The notes: generated by a model from the letters alone, not told the origin. A stretch of 64,000 bases of DNA from Rhodopseudomonas sp. BAL398 (GCF_033001325.1 NZ_CP133111.1:310001-374000), one strand, 5' to 3'; shown: positions 56,009-64,000, counted from the first letter of the stretch. Made by a program: numbers and translations.

Positions 56009-56262
56009 TTTTCGTAGTCGTCGGCGGGGTCGCCTCGCAATTCGCGCATGATCTCATCCGTCGTTCCACCGCCGATCGGATAGCGTTTTGCGATCGCCTG
56101 TAGCCTCTTGAGATACGCTGCCTCGGAGCCGGATTTTCCGATGTAGATTCCGCCCGACGCGGTGTTGCGGACTTCGACCTTGTCGCCCGGCTGGATGCCG
56201 GCGGCGTCGCGCACCTTCTTGGGCAGCGTCACCTGACCCTTGGTGGTCACGGTCGTTGTCAT
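56005..56262 (-). CDS. vapB: VapB-type antitoxin with AbrB/SpoVT DNA-binding domain
   Basis: 85 aa. The N-terminal swapped-hairpin AbrB domain is MTTTVTTKGQVTLPKKVRDA, then GIQPGDKVEVRNTASGGIYI. The C-terminal helix (SEAAYLKRLQAIAKRYPIGG) would wrap the VapC toxin. GGAGA lies seven bases before the ATG, and TATTAT upstream on the same strand could serve as -10. Expected to autorepress with VapC. Confidence 0.92.
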   Translation of the reverse strand: MTTTVTTKGQVTLPKKVRDAAGIQPGDKVEVRNTASGGIYIGKSGSEAAYLKRLQAIAKRYPIGGGTTDEIMRELRGDPADDYEK

Positions 56263-56338
56263 CGAATGTCTCCGTATGACGATTTCAAAAAATAATACCG
56301 GGGCGTTACACCGTCAATCGGCGTCTTTGGTGGCGTGC

Positions 56339-56602
56339 CTACCCAACCTTCTCCGCCAGCCAGATCTTGATCAGCGACAGATACGGCACGTCGCGCTTGT
56401 TGGCGGCGATCTTGATCTGCTCCAACAGACCGACCGGCAGCCGCAGCGAGATCGCGGTGGTGGACGGCTTGAGGTTGGGGAAGCGGACAGTAACGGCCTT
56501 GCTGAGATCGAAATAGTCAGCGGTGTCGTGTGACTCCCAGAAGGCGCGTTCTTCGGCCTCGGTGGCGAATGCTGGGATTGGCTTAAACTTCTTCTTTGCC
56601 AC
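56339..56602 (-). CDS. brnA: BrnA-like antitoxin (ribbon-helix-helix)
   Basis: 87 aa. The N-terminal toxin-binding part is IPAFATEAEERAFWESHDTA and DYFDLSKAVTVRFPNL. The C-terminal ribbon-helix-helix is TTAISLRLPVGLLEQIKIAA followed by NKRDVPYLSLIKIWLAEKVG, the order seen in BrnA/CopG antitoxins. The start overlaps the toxin gene by 20 bases, toxin first, as in brnTA operons. 76 bases upstream of vapB on the same strand. Confidence 0.85.
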   Translation of the reverse strand: MAKKKFKPIPAFATEAEERAFWESHDTADYFDLSKAVTVRFPNLKPSTTAISLRLPVGLLEQIKIAANKRDVPYLSLIKIWLAEKVG

Positions 56603-56888
56603 AGCGCGCGCGCTCCGTGGCGCTCATCGGTCGCGCGGAAATGATCCGCACCAGGGTATCGTCGTTACGCAAAGTGAAACTGACCTGGAAGAGCCGCCCG
56701 CCATGGGTTTTCCCGTAGCCATGATGTCGCGGCTCAATGCGGCTGTGGATCGGGTCGTGCAATAGCAGCAGCGGCTTGTTCATGAAGACCTGCTCCGCTG
56801 CCGCTTGGCTGATGCCATGCTTGTCGACGCTCTTGCGGGCACTGCCGGCATCCCAATCGAACCCAACAATTCGATCCAGATCAATCAT
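56583..56888 (-). CDS. brnT: BrnT-family ribonuclease toxin
   Basis: 101 aa from ATG 56888. RelE-like fold pattern of BrnT: VGFDWDAGSARKSVDKHGIS, AAAEQVFMNKPLLLLHDPIH, then SRIEPRHHGYGKTHGGRLFQ and VSFTLRNDDTLVRIISARPM, ending SATERARC. BrnT inhibits translation through RNase activity and is neutralised by BrnA. A longer form from TTG 56924 is possible, but it would place the upstream inverted repeat inside the gene. Confidence 0.88.
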   Translation of the reverse strand: MIDLDRIVGFDWDAGSARKSVDKHGISQAAAEQVFMNKPLLLLHDPIHSRIEPRHHGYGKTHGGRLFQVSFTLRNDDTLVRIISARPMSATERARCGKEEV

Positions 56889-56892
56889 AGGA

Positions 56893-56913
56893 TGTATAGT
56901 GCCAACATATACA
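56893..56913. promoter_or_regulatory. Inverted repeat just upstream of brnT
   Basis: TGTATA and TATACA, perfect 6-bp arms with a 9-base spacer, five bases before the brnT ATG. A TTGACG hexamer (56924-56919, minus strand) lies just beyond, so the repeat overlaps the promoter zone. Plausible BrnA or BrnTA autorepression site. Confidence 0.45.
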
Positions 56914-57092
56914 ATTTGCGTCAACGCGGGCCGTGTCTGGTGCTGGGTGCCGGGGCGCAGCCGCGAGCGCGAGCGGTTTGCCGTTCACCCAACAGTCAGG
57001 CGACCTCAGCCACGGTGATTGCGATCTTGCCGCCTTGCGATCCCCAAGGGCTTGGCATAATTGCTTGACCGAGTTGAGGATGGGACGAATTG

Positions 57093-57863
57093 ATGGCCGA
57101 TTGGAGTGCCGAACAATATCTGATGTTCGAGGACGAGCGCACCCGCCCGGCGCGGGATCTGCTTGCGCAGATTCCGATTCAGGACGCGCGCAAGGTTGCC
57201 GATATCGGCTGCGGGCCGGGCAATTCGACGGCGCTGTTGGTGGCGCGCTGGCCGCAGGCCTCGGTGATCGGCGTCGACACCTCCGCCGACATGCTGAAGC
57301 AGGCGCGGGAGCGGCTGCCGGAGCATAAATTCATCGAGGCCAATGTGGCGCATTGGGCGCTGCCGGCGGGGACCGACGTGGTCTTCGCCAACGCGGTATT
57401 CCAATGGGTTCCGGATCATCTCAAACAGCTCAAGCGGCTGATCGGCGGGCTTGCCGACGGCGGCGTGCTGGCGGTGCAGATGCCCGACAATCTCGACGAG
57501 CCGTCGCACATCATGATGCGCGAAGTGGCGTTCCAGGAACCCTGGCGGTCGCAATTGGCCACGGCCGCCGAGCTGCGCGACGCGCTGCCGAAGCCGGGCG
57601 TCTATTACGATGCGCTGCGGCCGCTGTGCTCGCGGCTCGAGATCTGGCACACCGTCTATAATCACGCGCTCGACGACGCCAACGCGATCGTCGAATGGGT
57701 CAAGGGCACCGGGCTGCGGCCGTTCGTCGAGCCGCTCGATCTGCCCGAGCGCAAGGCCTATCTGGCGGCCTATACGGCGCGGATCGCCGCCGCCTATCCG
57801 CCGCAGGCCGACGGCAAGGTGCTGCTGCGGTTTCCGCGGATCTTCATCGTGGCGATCAAGTGA
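57093..57863 (+). CDS. tam: Trans-aconitate 2-methyltransferase
   Basis: SAM-dependent methyltransferase that detoxifies trans-aconitate, an inhibitor of aconitase. 256 aa. Opens [20 protein letters not shown], the Tam hallmark (W-x-x-x-x-Y-L-x-F). SAM motif I is [20 protein letters not shown], motif [19 protein letters not shown], and [20 protein letters not shown] follows. [20 protein letters not shown] and GLRPFVEPL are family-specific C-terminal blocks. ATG 57093 preferred to the TTG one codon earlier. Confidence 0.95.
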   Translation: MADWSAEQYLMFEDERTRPARDLLAQIPIQDARKVADIGCGPGNSTALLVARWPQASVIGVDTSADMLKQARERLPEHKFIEANVAHWALPAGTDVVFANAVFQWVPDHLKQLKRLIGGLADGGVLAVQMPDNLDEPSHIMMREVAFQEPWRSQLATAAELRDALPKPGVYYDALRPLCSRLEIWHTVYNHALDDANAIVEWVKGTGLRPFVEPLDLPERKAYLAAYTARIAAAYPPQADGKVLLRFPRIFIVAIK

Positions 57864-57926
57864 GCGCCGCCGTTTGTTCACAGCGCCGTCCCGCCGTGTT
57901 ATGTCTTGGCCGAATGCGGTTGGGCC

Positions 57927-58127
57927 ATGCCGGACATCGACAGCATCGTTCTTGAGCAATTGCGCCATATCGGCGGCGCCCTTGATGGCCTGCGTGACGA
58001 TATGCGTGAGGTCAAGCAGCGGCTCGGCATTCTTGAGAGCCAATATGCCAGCATTTCAAATCGGCTGGACCGCATGGACCTGCGCATCGAACGGATCGAA
58101 CGCCGCCTGGATCTGACGGACGCATGA
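57927..58127 (+). CDS. Small coiled-coil protein
   Basis: 66 aa from MPDIDSIVLEQLRHIGGALD. Almost entirely a heptad-rich helix: LRDDMREVKQRLGILESQYA, then SNRLDRMDLRIERIERRLDL. Similar short proteins are common in Rhizobiales, often near toxin-antitoxin or unrelated genes, with no known function. A longer start at 57906 is possible. Third-position GC pattern supports coding. Confidence 0.65.
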   Translation: MPDIDSIVLEQLRHIGGALDGLRDDMREVKQRLGILESQYASISNRLDRMDLRIERIERRLDLTDA

Positions 58128-58249
58128 GCGCTTTGCGGCAAGCTGCGGTGACAAGCTGCGGTGAAACGCCGCTAGGGCGCAGCTCGACAGAATCGGTCAA
58201 ACCTCCCAATTGAGGTTCGTCGCGAATCCCCCAACCGGAGCTACCGCGT

Positions 58250-58837
58250 ATGTCGATGACGCCCGAAACACCGCTGCTGCCGAAGGGCTTGCCGTTGCGC
58301 CCGATCCCGATGCTGATCTTCGGCTCGCGCTGGCTGCAGCTGCCGCTTTATGTCGGGCTGATCGTCGCCCAGGGCATCTATGTGGTGCTGTTCCTCAAAG
58401 AGCTGTGGCACCTGCTGCTGCATTCGTTCGATTTCAGCGAGCAGCAGATCATGCTGGCGGTGCTGGGGCTGATCGACGTGGTGATGATCTCCAACCTGCT
58501 GGTGATGGTGATCGTCGGCGGTTATGAGACCTTCGTGTCGCGGCTCAATCTGCAGGGCCATCCGGACGAGCCGGAATGGCTCAGCCACGTCAATGCCAGC
58601 GTGCTCAAGATCAAGCTGGCGATGGCGATCATCGGCATTTCCTCGATCCATCTGCTGCGCACCTTCATCGAGGCCGGCGCGCTGGGCTCCGCCACCAGCA
58701 ACTACAATCAGGCCGGGGTGATGTGGCAGACCATCATCCACACCGTGTTCATCCTGTCGGCGATCGGCATCGCCTATGTGGACCGGCTGTCGACGCTCGC
58801 CGTCGAGGAGGCCAAGGCGCAGGCGGGGCACCATTGA
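58250..58837 (+). CDS. UPF0114 / YqhA-family membrane protein
   Basis: 195 aa with four predicted membrane segments: [60 protein letters not shown], and [29 protein letters not shown] near the N-terminus, [20 protein letters not shown] and [15 protein letters not shown] match the TIGR00645/UPF0114 family, inner-membrane proteins of unknown function. The stop overlaps the TTG start of the next gene. Confidence 0.9.
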   Translation: MSMTPETPLLPKGLPLRPIPMLIFGSRWLQLPLYVGLIVAQGIYVVLFLKELWHLLLHSFDFSEQQIMLAVLGLIDVVMISNLLVMVIVGGYETFVSRLNLQGHPDEPEWLSHVNASVLKIKLAMAIIGISSIHLLRTFIEAGALGSATSNYNQAGVMWQTIIHTVFILSAIGIAYVDRLSTLAVEEAKAQAGHH

Positions 58838-60075
58838 GCCGGGCGCGGGCCGCGGCATTGCGGATCGGCGCGGTCGTCGTGCTGGCGCTGCTGTGCGCGC
58901 CGGCCGCGCGCGCCGCCGATGCCGGCTTCACCGCCTTCATCGCCTCGCTGTGGCCGCAGGCGCGCGAGGCCGGGGTGCCGCGCGCCACTTTCGACGCGGT
59001 GACCAAGGGGCTGACGCCGGACTACAAATTGCCGGATTTGTTATTGCCGGGCCGGCCCGCCACCGGCGCGCCGTCGCAGGCCGAATTCGTCCAGGTGCCG
59101 GCGGATTATGTGAAGGAATCCCGCATCACGCGACTCGCCGCCGATGGCCAGCGGCTGCTGCAGAAGCATCGCCGGACGCTGGCGGCGATCGAGCAGCGCT
59201 TCGGCGTGCCGGCGACCGTGGTGCTGGCGATCTGGGGCCGCGAGAGCGATTTCGGCCGCTACCGGATGCCCTATGACGCGGTCCGGGTGCTGGCGACCCA
59301 GGCCTATGTGGGCCGCCGCAAGGAGCAGTACCGCGGCGAATTCATTCTGGCGCTGAAGATCATCGGCGAGGGCGATGTGGCGCGCAAGGACATGCGCGCG
59401 TCCTGGGCCGGCGCCACCGGGCTGACCCAGTTCCTGCCGTCGGAATTCTACAAGCACGGCGTCGATTTCGATGGCGACGGCCACGTCAATATCTGGACCT
59501 CGGTGCCGGACGCGCTGGCCTCGGCGGCGCAGCAACTCGCCAACAAGGGCTGGCAGCCGGGCCTGCGCTGGGCCTATGAGGTCCGCGCCCCGGCCAATGC
59601 GGATTGCACCCAAGGGGTCCCCGAAATCACCAAGCCGATCGGGCAGTGGCTGCGCGAGGGCTTCGTGCCGGTGCGCGGCGAGCGGCTGAGCGCGGCCGAG
59701 CAGGCGCAGCCGGCGTCGCTGCTGCAGCCGGAAGGCAGCTACGGCCCGGCGTTCCTGACCACCAAGAATTACTTCGTGATCAAGCAGTATAATTTTTCCG
59801 ATCTCTACGTGCTGTTCGTCGGCCATCTCAGCGACCGCATCGCCGATTCGAAGCCGTTCGCGACGCCGTGGTCGGCGTCGAAGCAGATGCGCACCCGCGA
59901 TGTCGAGACCATGCAGCGCCACCTGACGCGGCTCGGGCTGTACGCCGACAAGGTCGACGGCAAGGCCGGCATGCAGACCCGCGCGGCGCTCGGTGCCTTC
60001 CAGAAATCGGCGAAGCTCAAGCTGGATTGCTGGCCGAGCGCAACCGTGCTGCGCGCGATCGAGGCGGCACGCTAA
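58834..60075 (+). CDS. Lytic murein transglycosylase (MltB family, PG-binding domain)
   Basis: Cleaves peptidoglycan glycan strands non-hydrolytically in the periplasm. 413 aa. The TTG start overlaps the previous stop (TTGA), giving the signal peptide [22 protein letters not shown]. MltB domain: [20 protein letters not shown] with catalytic Glu in [24 protein letters not shown], and [20 protein letters not shown]. The C-terminal PG_binding_1 domain is [20 protein letters not shown] followed by [17 protein letters not shown]. No lipobox, so soluble periplasmic (TIGR02283 type). The large in-frame extension upstream lies in another gene. Confidence 0.93.
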   Translation: MSRARAAALRIGAVVVLALLCAPAARAADAGFTAFIASLWPQAREAGVPRATFDAVTKGLTPDYKLPDLLLPGRPATGAPSQAEFVQVPADYVKESRITRLAADGQRLLQKHRRTLAAIEQRFGVPATVVLAIWGRESDFGRYRMPYDAVRVLATQAYVGRRKEQYRGEFILALKIIGEGDVARKDMRASWAGATGLTQFLPSEFYKHGVDFDGDGHVNIWTSVPDALASAAQQLANKGWQPGLRWAYEVRAPANADCTQGVPEITKPIGQWLREGFVPVRGERLSAAEQAQPASLLQPEGSYGPAFLTTKNYFVIKQYNFSDLYVLFVGHLSDRIADSKPFATPWSASKQMRTRDVETMQRHLTRLGLYADKVDGKAGMQTRAALGAFQKSAKLKLDCWPSATVLRAIEAAR

Positions 60076-60094
60076 GCCGGCCGGGCCAAAACAA

Positions 60095-60120
60095 AACCCG
60101 GCCGAAGCATCGGCCGGGTT
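60095..60120. terminator. Bidirectional terminator hairpin
   Basis: Perfect 11-bp arms AACCCGGCCGA and TCGGCCGGGTT with loop AGCA, preceded by AAAACAAAA on the + strand. Placed between the convergent transglycosylase and glycine-rich protein genes, 20 bases after the former's stop. Confidence 0.8.
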
Positions 60121-60164
60121 CGTGACAATTCAGTGGGGTCTGTGAGGACCGGCCGAGAGCCTGA

Positions 60165-60464
60165 TCAATCGCAGACTTCGACCGGGCGGCTGCGCCAGAC
60201 GCCGCGATAATCGTCCCAGAACCGCTGGCGCACGACGCGGCATTCCGGCTCTTCGACATAGACAGGGGCGGGGGCGCCATAGACCGGCGCGCCATAGGCC
60301 GGGCGGCTGTTGGCGAGGGCGCCGCCAAGCAGGGCGCCGCCGATCAATCCGCCAGCAACGCCGGCAGCGATACGGCCGCCATCAGCCTTCGCGGCCGGGA
60401 CGGCAGTCGCCAGCGAAGCGGCGATGGTCGCGATCGCAAGCAGGGCGGAAATTGTCTTCTTCAT
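60165..60464 (-). CDS. Secreted glycine-rich protein, paralogue 1
   Basis: 99 aa from ATG 60464, with AGGAG eight bases upstream. Signal peptide MKKTISALLAIATIAASLAT-to-AKA-DGG. A glycine-zipper-like stretch GRIAAGVAGGLIGGALLGGA precedes a Tyr/Pro/Ala repeat (RPAYGAPVYGAPAPVYVEEP). The C-terminus is CRVVRQRFWDDYRGVWRSRP ending VEVCD, with two cysteines likely forming a disulfide. It shares all three parts with the gene at 60642. Likely periplasmic or envelope; function unknown. Confidence 0.75.
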   Translation of the reverse strand: MKKTISALLAIATIAASLATAVPAAKADGGRIAAGVAGGLIGGALLGGALANSRPAYGAPVYGAPAPVYVEEPECRVVRQRFWDDYRGVWRSRPVEVCD

Positions 60465-60641
60465 TAAAGGCACTCCTGAGATGGCGCCACGACCGGCGCG
60501 GGTGAAGGCTAGGCGCGAAACAGACTCAATTGCACCAAATGGCTCGCAACCGTCAATTGGTGGTAAATCGCTGCGATTGTGTTGACCGAAAAGATGTTTT
60601 TTTCAGGCCGCAACCACCTGAAATCGCCAGATCGGTCGGTT

Positions 60642-60941
60642 TCAGCCGCAAACCCGGACCCGGCGGATGCGCCAGCCGTAGCCGTCCCAGAACCGCTGCC
60701 GCTGCCAGTAACAGCTACCGTAATACCCGTATCCGGGTTCAACCACATAGGCCGGCCGGCGGTAATAGCCGTAGCCGGGGCCGTAATAGCCCGGGCCGGC
60801 CAGCGCGCCGCCCAGGATCGCGCCGCCGAGCAAGCCGGCGGCAATGCCGGCGCCGAGGCCGCGCTGGGCGTGGGCCGGCGCTGCCATCGCGGTCACCGCC
60901 AGGGTCGCTGCGGCAGCGATTGCCATCAATGACTTTTTCAT
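60642..60941 (-). CDS. Secreted glycine-rich protein, paralogue 2
   Basis: 99 aa from ATG 60941. Signal peptide KKSLMAIAAAATLAVTAMAA-to-AHA-QRG. Glycine-zipper RGLGAGIAAGLLGGAILGGA, a Tyr/Gly-rich centre (GPGYYGPGYGYYRRPAYVVE), and C-terminal CYWQRQRFWDGYGWRIRRVR ending VCG. Same length and order of parts as the gene 177 bases downstream, so a tandem duplication with a diverged centre. Function unknown. Confidence 0.78.
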   Translation of the reverse strand: MKKSLMAIAAAATLAVTAMAAPAHAQRGLGAGIAAGLLGGAILGGALAGPGYYGPGYGYYRRPAYVVEPGYGYYGSCYWQRQRFWDGYGWRIRRVRVCG

Positions 60942-61205
60942 GGCCTCAACCTTTCGATTTCCGACCGGGATAGATCGCCCGATCAATCATCGTGAATTTC
61001 CATAATAGAGTTGAACGATCAATGAACGCGGCCGCCGCGGCGCGGTCACTTTTGCGTCCGCCGGCGGCGTTGCGGCGGATTCGGCGGCCACAGAATCCCC
61101 TACAGCGTTCCACCGTGGTCCGGCCGGCAACCCGGCCGACCTTGAGAAAAATCAAACCGGCTTCCGCAGTTTGGAATAGCTTCAATTCGCACCATTTCCT
61201 TTTGC
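60942..61205. other. Intergenic region between glycine-rich gene and bfd
   Basis: Together with the next 62 bases this is a 326-base divergent gap. AT-richer stretches near 61000 and 61145 may hold the promoter of each gene. A 7-bp inverted repeat ATTCGCA (61185-61191) and TGCGAAT (61208-61214) runs into the candidate Fur site. No gene is supported here. Confidence 0.4.
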
Positions 61206-61224
61206 AATGCGAATGACTCTCAAA
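61206..61224. promoter_or_regulatory. Candidate Fur-type box upstream of bfd
   Basis: AATGCGAATGACTCTCAAA matches the Fur-box form AATGAGAATGATTCTCATT at 15 of 19 positions. It ends 43 bases before the bfd ATG. Iron-dependent repression of bfd is known in other proteobacteria, where Bfd mobilises iron from bacterioferritin during starvation. In rhizobia Irr or RirA may take this role, so the regulator is uncertain. Confidence 0.45.
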
Positions 61225-61267
61225 TATTGCTGGTGTCAGGGCATCACCTCAAGGGCAGCTTGCTTCC

Positions 61268-61612
61268 ATGATCGTTTGTTCCTGCAATGTGTTGACTGAC
61301 CATGACGTGCGTAGCGCTGTCTGTTCCGAGGGCGGCAATGCACGGACCGCCGGCGAGGTCTATGGCTGCCTCGGCTGCAGCAAGCGATGCGGGCGCTGCG
61401 TTCGTTCGATCAAGCAGATCATGACCGAGGCGCTGCGTGACGCCGGCAGCGCCGAGCCGGCGGACCATGCGCCGGCTCACCTGCATGCGGTGCCCCATGA
61501 GCATCCGCACGACCACGGGCATGCCCATGCCCACGACCATTCGCATGGTCACCCCCACGACCATTCGCATGCACCCGAGCATGCCCATCGTGGCGCCGAG
61601 CAAGCTGCCTGA
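61268..61612 (+). CDS. bfd: Bacterioferritin-associated ferredoxin with His-rich tail
   Basis: 114 aa. Residues 1-55 are a Bfd [2Fe-2S] domain: MIVCSCNVLTDHDVR gives Cys4 and Cys6, and CGRCVRSIKQIM gives Cys41 and Cys44. Two further cysteines (Cys34, Cys37 in YGCLGCSKR) add a possible extra metal-binding pair, and the C6-to-C41 spacing is a few residues longer than in E. coli Bfd. Residues 67-107 carry 18 histidines in alternating H-x-H runs (HDHGHAHAHDHSHGHPHDHS), absent from ordinary ~65 aa Bfd. Bfd reduces and releases iron stored in Bfr, which is the next gene. Confidence 0.9.
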   Translation: MIVCSCNVLTDHDVRSAVCSEGGNARTAGEVYGCLGCSKRCGRCVRSIKQIMTEALRDAGSAEPADHAPAHLHAVPHEHPHDHGHAHAHDHSHGHPHDHSHAPEHAHRGAEQAA

Positions 61613-61788
61613 GAAGTCCTGAAGCGATTGCTGTTGTCGACGCGCTGTTTGGTCTTCACCGCGGTGGTCGCCGCCGGTTTGACCAGGGCCGGGATTGCGG
61701 TTGCGATGGGTTCTGATCTAGAAATGATCTCATCGACATATCAACCGACAGCAGCAAGGCCGCAGCCGGCCGGGCGACAGGAGCTTTT

Positions 61789-62271
61789 ATGAAGGGCGAC
61801 GCGAAGGTCATCGAATACCTCAACCGGGGACTGCGCAGCGAGTTGACCGCGATCAGCCAGTATTGGCTGCATTATCGTCTGCTCGACAATTGGGGGCTGA
61901 AGGAGCTCGCCAAGCAGTGGCGCAAGGAATCGATCGAGGAGATGGAGCACGCTGACAAGTTCACCGATCGCATCATCTTCCTTGACGGCTTCCCCAATAT
62001 GCAGGTGCTGGACCCGTTGCATATCGGCCAGAACGTCAAGGAAGTCCTGGAGGCCGATCTGCAGGCCGAGATCGGCGCGCGCACGCTGTATCAGGAAGCC
62101 GCTACCTACTGCCACGGCGTCAAGGACTATGTGTCGCGGGATCTGTTCGAGCAGTTGATGAAGGACGAGGAGCACCACATCGACTTCCTCGAAACCCAGC
62201 TCGACCTGGTCAGCAAGATCGGCATCGAACTGTATCAGGCGTCGCATATCGGCGAACTCGACCACGACTGA
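61789..62271 (+). CDS. bfr: Bacterioferritin
   Basis: 24-mer iron-storage protein, 160 aa. Di-iron ferroxidase ligands Glu18 ([13 protein letters not shown]), Glu51 and His54 ([10 protein letters not shown]), Glu94 ([14 protein letters not shown]), Glu127 and His130 ([12 protein letters not shown]). Met52 between Glu51 and His54 region is the inter-subunit heme ligand, so this is a true heme Bfr. It lies 176 bases after bfd; the gap contains GATCTAGAAATGATC but no clear terminator, so co-transcription or a separate promoter are both possible. Confidence 0.96.
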   Translation: MKGDAKVIEYLNRGLRSELTAISQYWLHYRLLDNWGLKELAKQWRKESIEEMEHADKFTDRIIFLDGFPNMQVLDPLHIGQNVKEVLEADLQAEIGARTLYQEAATYCHGVKDYVSRDLFEQLMKDEEHHIDFLETQLDLVSKIGIELYQASHIGELDHD

Positions 62272-62333
62272 GCCGCAAGATTGGCGTCTCGCGGTCCTGT
62301 AGTAAGGACCGATCGCGGCGTCGCTTTGGCGCA

Positions 62334-62369
62334 ATGGCTTCCGGCGCTCGATGTGGCGTCGGAAGCCAT
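62334..62369. terminator. Hairpin between convergent bfr and chemoreceptor genes
   Basis: Perfect 10-bp arms ATGGCTTCCG and CGGAAGCCAT with a 16-base loop. A smaller stem GGTCCT...AGGACC sits at 62293-62310. No long U tract; assigned from position between convergent stops. Confidence 0.45.
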
Positions 62370-62385
62370 GATCACCGACCTGGTG

Positions 62386-64000
62386 TCAGGCGGCGCGCAC
62401 CGAATCCAGGAATTTGACGACCTCGGTTTTCAGTTTGCTGCTGTCAGTGGACAGCGATTTCGCCGAATTCAACAGCTGCGACGAGGCCGATCCGGTCTCG
62501 CTGGCGCCGCGCTCGACGTCGGCGATGTTGGCGCTGACTTGCATGGTTCCTTGCGCGGCCTGCTGCACATTGCGGGAAATTTCCTGGGTCGCGGCACCTT
62601 GCTGTTCGACCGCCGAGGCGATCGCCGAGGAAATCTCCGACATCTGTGAAATCGTCGTCCCGATCTCCTTGATGGCGGCAACCGATTCATCGGTGGCCGC
62701 TTGCATGCCGGTGATCTGCTGACTGATTTCGTCGGTTGCCTTGGCGGTCTGCTCGGCCAGCGCCTTGACCTCGGAGGCGACCACGGCGAAGCCACGGCCG
62801 GCATCGCCGGCGCGGGCGGCCTCGATAGTGGCATTCAGCGCCAGCAGATTGGTCTGGCCGGCGATGGTGTTGATCAATTCCACCACGTCGCCGATCCGGC
62901 TGGCCGCGGCGGCGAGCTGGTTGATCCGCCCATTGGTCTTGTCGGCCTGCTGCACGGCGGCGCCGGCGATCCGCGCCGAATCCTGCACCTGACGGCCGAT
63001 CTCGTGGATCGACGACGCCATCTCCTCGGTGGCGGAGGCCACCGACTGGACGTTGCTGGTGGCTTCCTCGGACGCCCCGGCCACCACCACCGTCAGTTTT
63101 TGCGACTGTTCCGCCGTGGCCGCCAGCGTCGCGGCCGAGGCCTCGAGTTCGGCCGACGCCGCCGACACCGCCTCGACGATCTTGCCGACCGCGCCCTCGA
63201 AATCATCGGCCAGCCGGTTCATGTCCTCGCGGCGTTGCAGCGCCCGGGCCTGTTCGCGCTCGGCTTTGCTCGCGGCCTCCTCGCGCGCTTTGCGATCGGC
63301 ATTCTCCCGGATCACGGTCACGGTCTTGGCGATGTCGCCGATCTCGTCGCCGCGTCCGGCGCCCGGAACGTCGACGCTCAGCTCACCCGCCGCCATCTTG
63401 CCGAGCGCGCCGTTGAGCTTCATCAGCGGCCGCGAGGTGCCGACGAAATTGAAGATCATCGAGGCGAACAGCGACAGCATCACCGCCATGCCGAGCGCGA
63501 AATTCAGCCGGTTGGCCTGGCTCAGTTGCGTCGCGGCCTGGTCCTTGGCGCTGTCGGCGGCCCGCTTGGCGGCGTCCACGGTGGTACGCATCAGCGACAA
63601 GGCATTGGACATCAGCGCCAACGCGCGGGCGTCGATCTGATCACGCTTTTTGTGTTCGGCCTGGAGCTGCTCGCCGGTCGCGGTCGATCCCTGCAGCGCC
63701 GCCAGCTCGGTCACCTGGCCGATATAGTCGGCGGCCAGCGAGCTGATCGTCGCAAATTGTTGCTTGTCCTGCGAATTCGCCACGTTTGAGACCGCGGTTG
63801 CAATGTCCTGCTTCACCAGCGCGTGGGCCTGTTGCAGGTCGCCGATGGCTTTCTCGATGTCCGGTGCCGTGCTGGCCAGCCGGATGTCGCGTCCCGCAAG
63901 CTGCATCCGGCGCAGACCGATATTGGCTTCGAGCCCGTGGTCGGCGACTTCCTGCTGGGCGTTGGCGTGCTGATTGGCGACGTTGATCGCCCGCTCCGTG
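62386..64000 (-). CDS. Methyl-accepting chemotaxis protein (5' end outside window)
   Basis: The open frame continues to base 64000, so the true N-terminus lies beyond. The visible ~537 codons hold a helical periplasmic sensor part ([20 protein letters not shown] onward, four-helix-bundle-like), a membrane segment [20 protein letters not shown], a HAMP domain ([20 protein letters not shown]), and the signalling domain with hairpin tip [20 protein letters not shown], then [20 protein letters not shown]. It ends [10 protein letters not shown] with no CheR-docking pentapeptide. The ligand is unknown. The apparent internal ATG at 63906 is not the start. Confidence 0.95.
   Translation of the reverse strand, partial: TERAINVANQHANAQQEVADHGLEANIGLRRMQLAGRDIRLASTAPDIEKAIGDLQQAHALVKQDIATAVSNVANSQDKQQFATISSLAADYIGQVTELAALQGSTATGEQLQAEHKKRDQIDARALALMSNALSLMRTTVDAAKRAADSAKDQAATQLSQANRLNFALGMAVMLSLFASMIFNFVGTSRPLMKLNGALGKMAAGELSVDVPGAGRGDEIGDIAKTVTVIRENADRKAREEAASKAEREQARALQRREDMNRLADDFEGAVGKIVEAVSAASAELEASAATLAATAEQSQKLTVVVAGASEEATSNVQSVASATEEMASSIHEIGRQVQDSARIAGAAVQQADKTNGRINQLAAAASRIGDVVELINTIAGQTNLLALNATIEAARAGDAGRGFAVVASEVKALAEQTAKATDEISQQITGMQAATDESVAAIKEIGTTISQMSEISSAIASAVEQQGAATQEISRNVQQAAQGTMQVSANIADVERGASETGSASSQLLNSAKSLSTDSSKLKTEVVKFLDSVRAA

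Noticed and set aside
58576-58833. N-terminal extension of the transglycosylase frame
   Set aside because: Overlaps the UPF0114 gene in another frame, and the extension is Arg/His-rich. A signal peptide follows directly from the TTG at 58834.
62386-63906. Chemoreceptor starting at the ATG at 63906
   Set aside because: The same frame stays open with helical-bundle-like residues to the window edge, so the gene is truncated by the window, not short.

Overview
The window is GC-rich, gene-dense alphaproteobacterial chromosome. Several proteins closely resemble Bradyrhizobium/Rhodopseudomonas sequences, notably a D-tartrate dehydratase that keeps every catalytic position of the Bradyrhizobium enzyme. 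The intergenic repeats (CGTCATTGCGAG... and TTGACGCGTTTTCTTCACGCG... types) are also typical of that family (Nitrobacteraceae/Bradyrhizobiaceae). I favour Rhodopseudomonas or Bradyrhizobium. No rRNA, tRNA, CRISPR array, prophage or transposase was seen.

Region 1 (1-16.9 kb) is an alpha-glucan and trehalose block. On the minus strand, in transcription order: glgE, treS-maltokinase fusion, glgB, glgX, treZ, treY. These genes are mostly joined by 1-4 base stop/start overlaps, and treY runs off the left edge. malQ and a GH15 glucoamylase-like gene face the other way. Together they encode the GlgE route (trehalose to maltose to maltose-1-phosphate to branched glucan) and the TreYZ route back from glucan to trehalose.

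Region 2 (17.2-24.8 kb, minus) is a tightly packed sugar-phosphate operon: tal-pgi fusion, gnd, zwf, pgl, gntK and a Cof-type phosphatase. It takes the glucose released by region 1 through the oxidative pentose phosphate pathway.

Region 3 (25-35.6 kb) holds single metabolic genes: an EthD-like protein, proline iminopeptidase, amidase, glutathione peroxidase, D-tartrate dehydratase, a B12/radical-SAM protein, PHB depolymerase and a GST. The gaps between them carry seven-member palindromic repeats, three of which are embedded in larger MITE-like elements with terminal inverted repeats.

Region 4 (35.6-41.7 kb) is the most unusual part. A three-gene anaerobic-respiration operon encodes a hybrid triheme cytochrome c, a TorD chaperone and a TorA/DorA-type Tat-exported molybdoenzyme. 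The cytochrome joins a dehydrogenase-type diheme module to the C-terminal module of TorC. The operon has an FNR/FixK-like box upstream and is flanked on both sides by copies of a ~160 bp repeat, which downstream forms a degenerate ~230 bp tandem array.

Region 5 (41.7-64 kb) is mixed housekeeping and accessory: SMP-30 lactonase, a TetR/MFS pair with a perfect operator palindrome, MoxR and a CoxE-like VWA protein, two sulfurtransferases, an L,D-transpeptidase, EttA, adjacent VapBC and BrnTA toxin-antitoxin modules, Tam, UPF0114, a lytic transglycosylase, two paralogous glycine-rich secreted proteins, a Bfd with an 18-histidine tail plus bacterioferritin, and the 3' part of a chemoreceptor gene.
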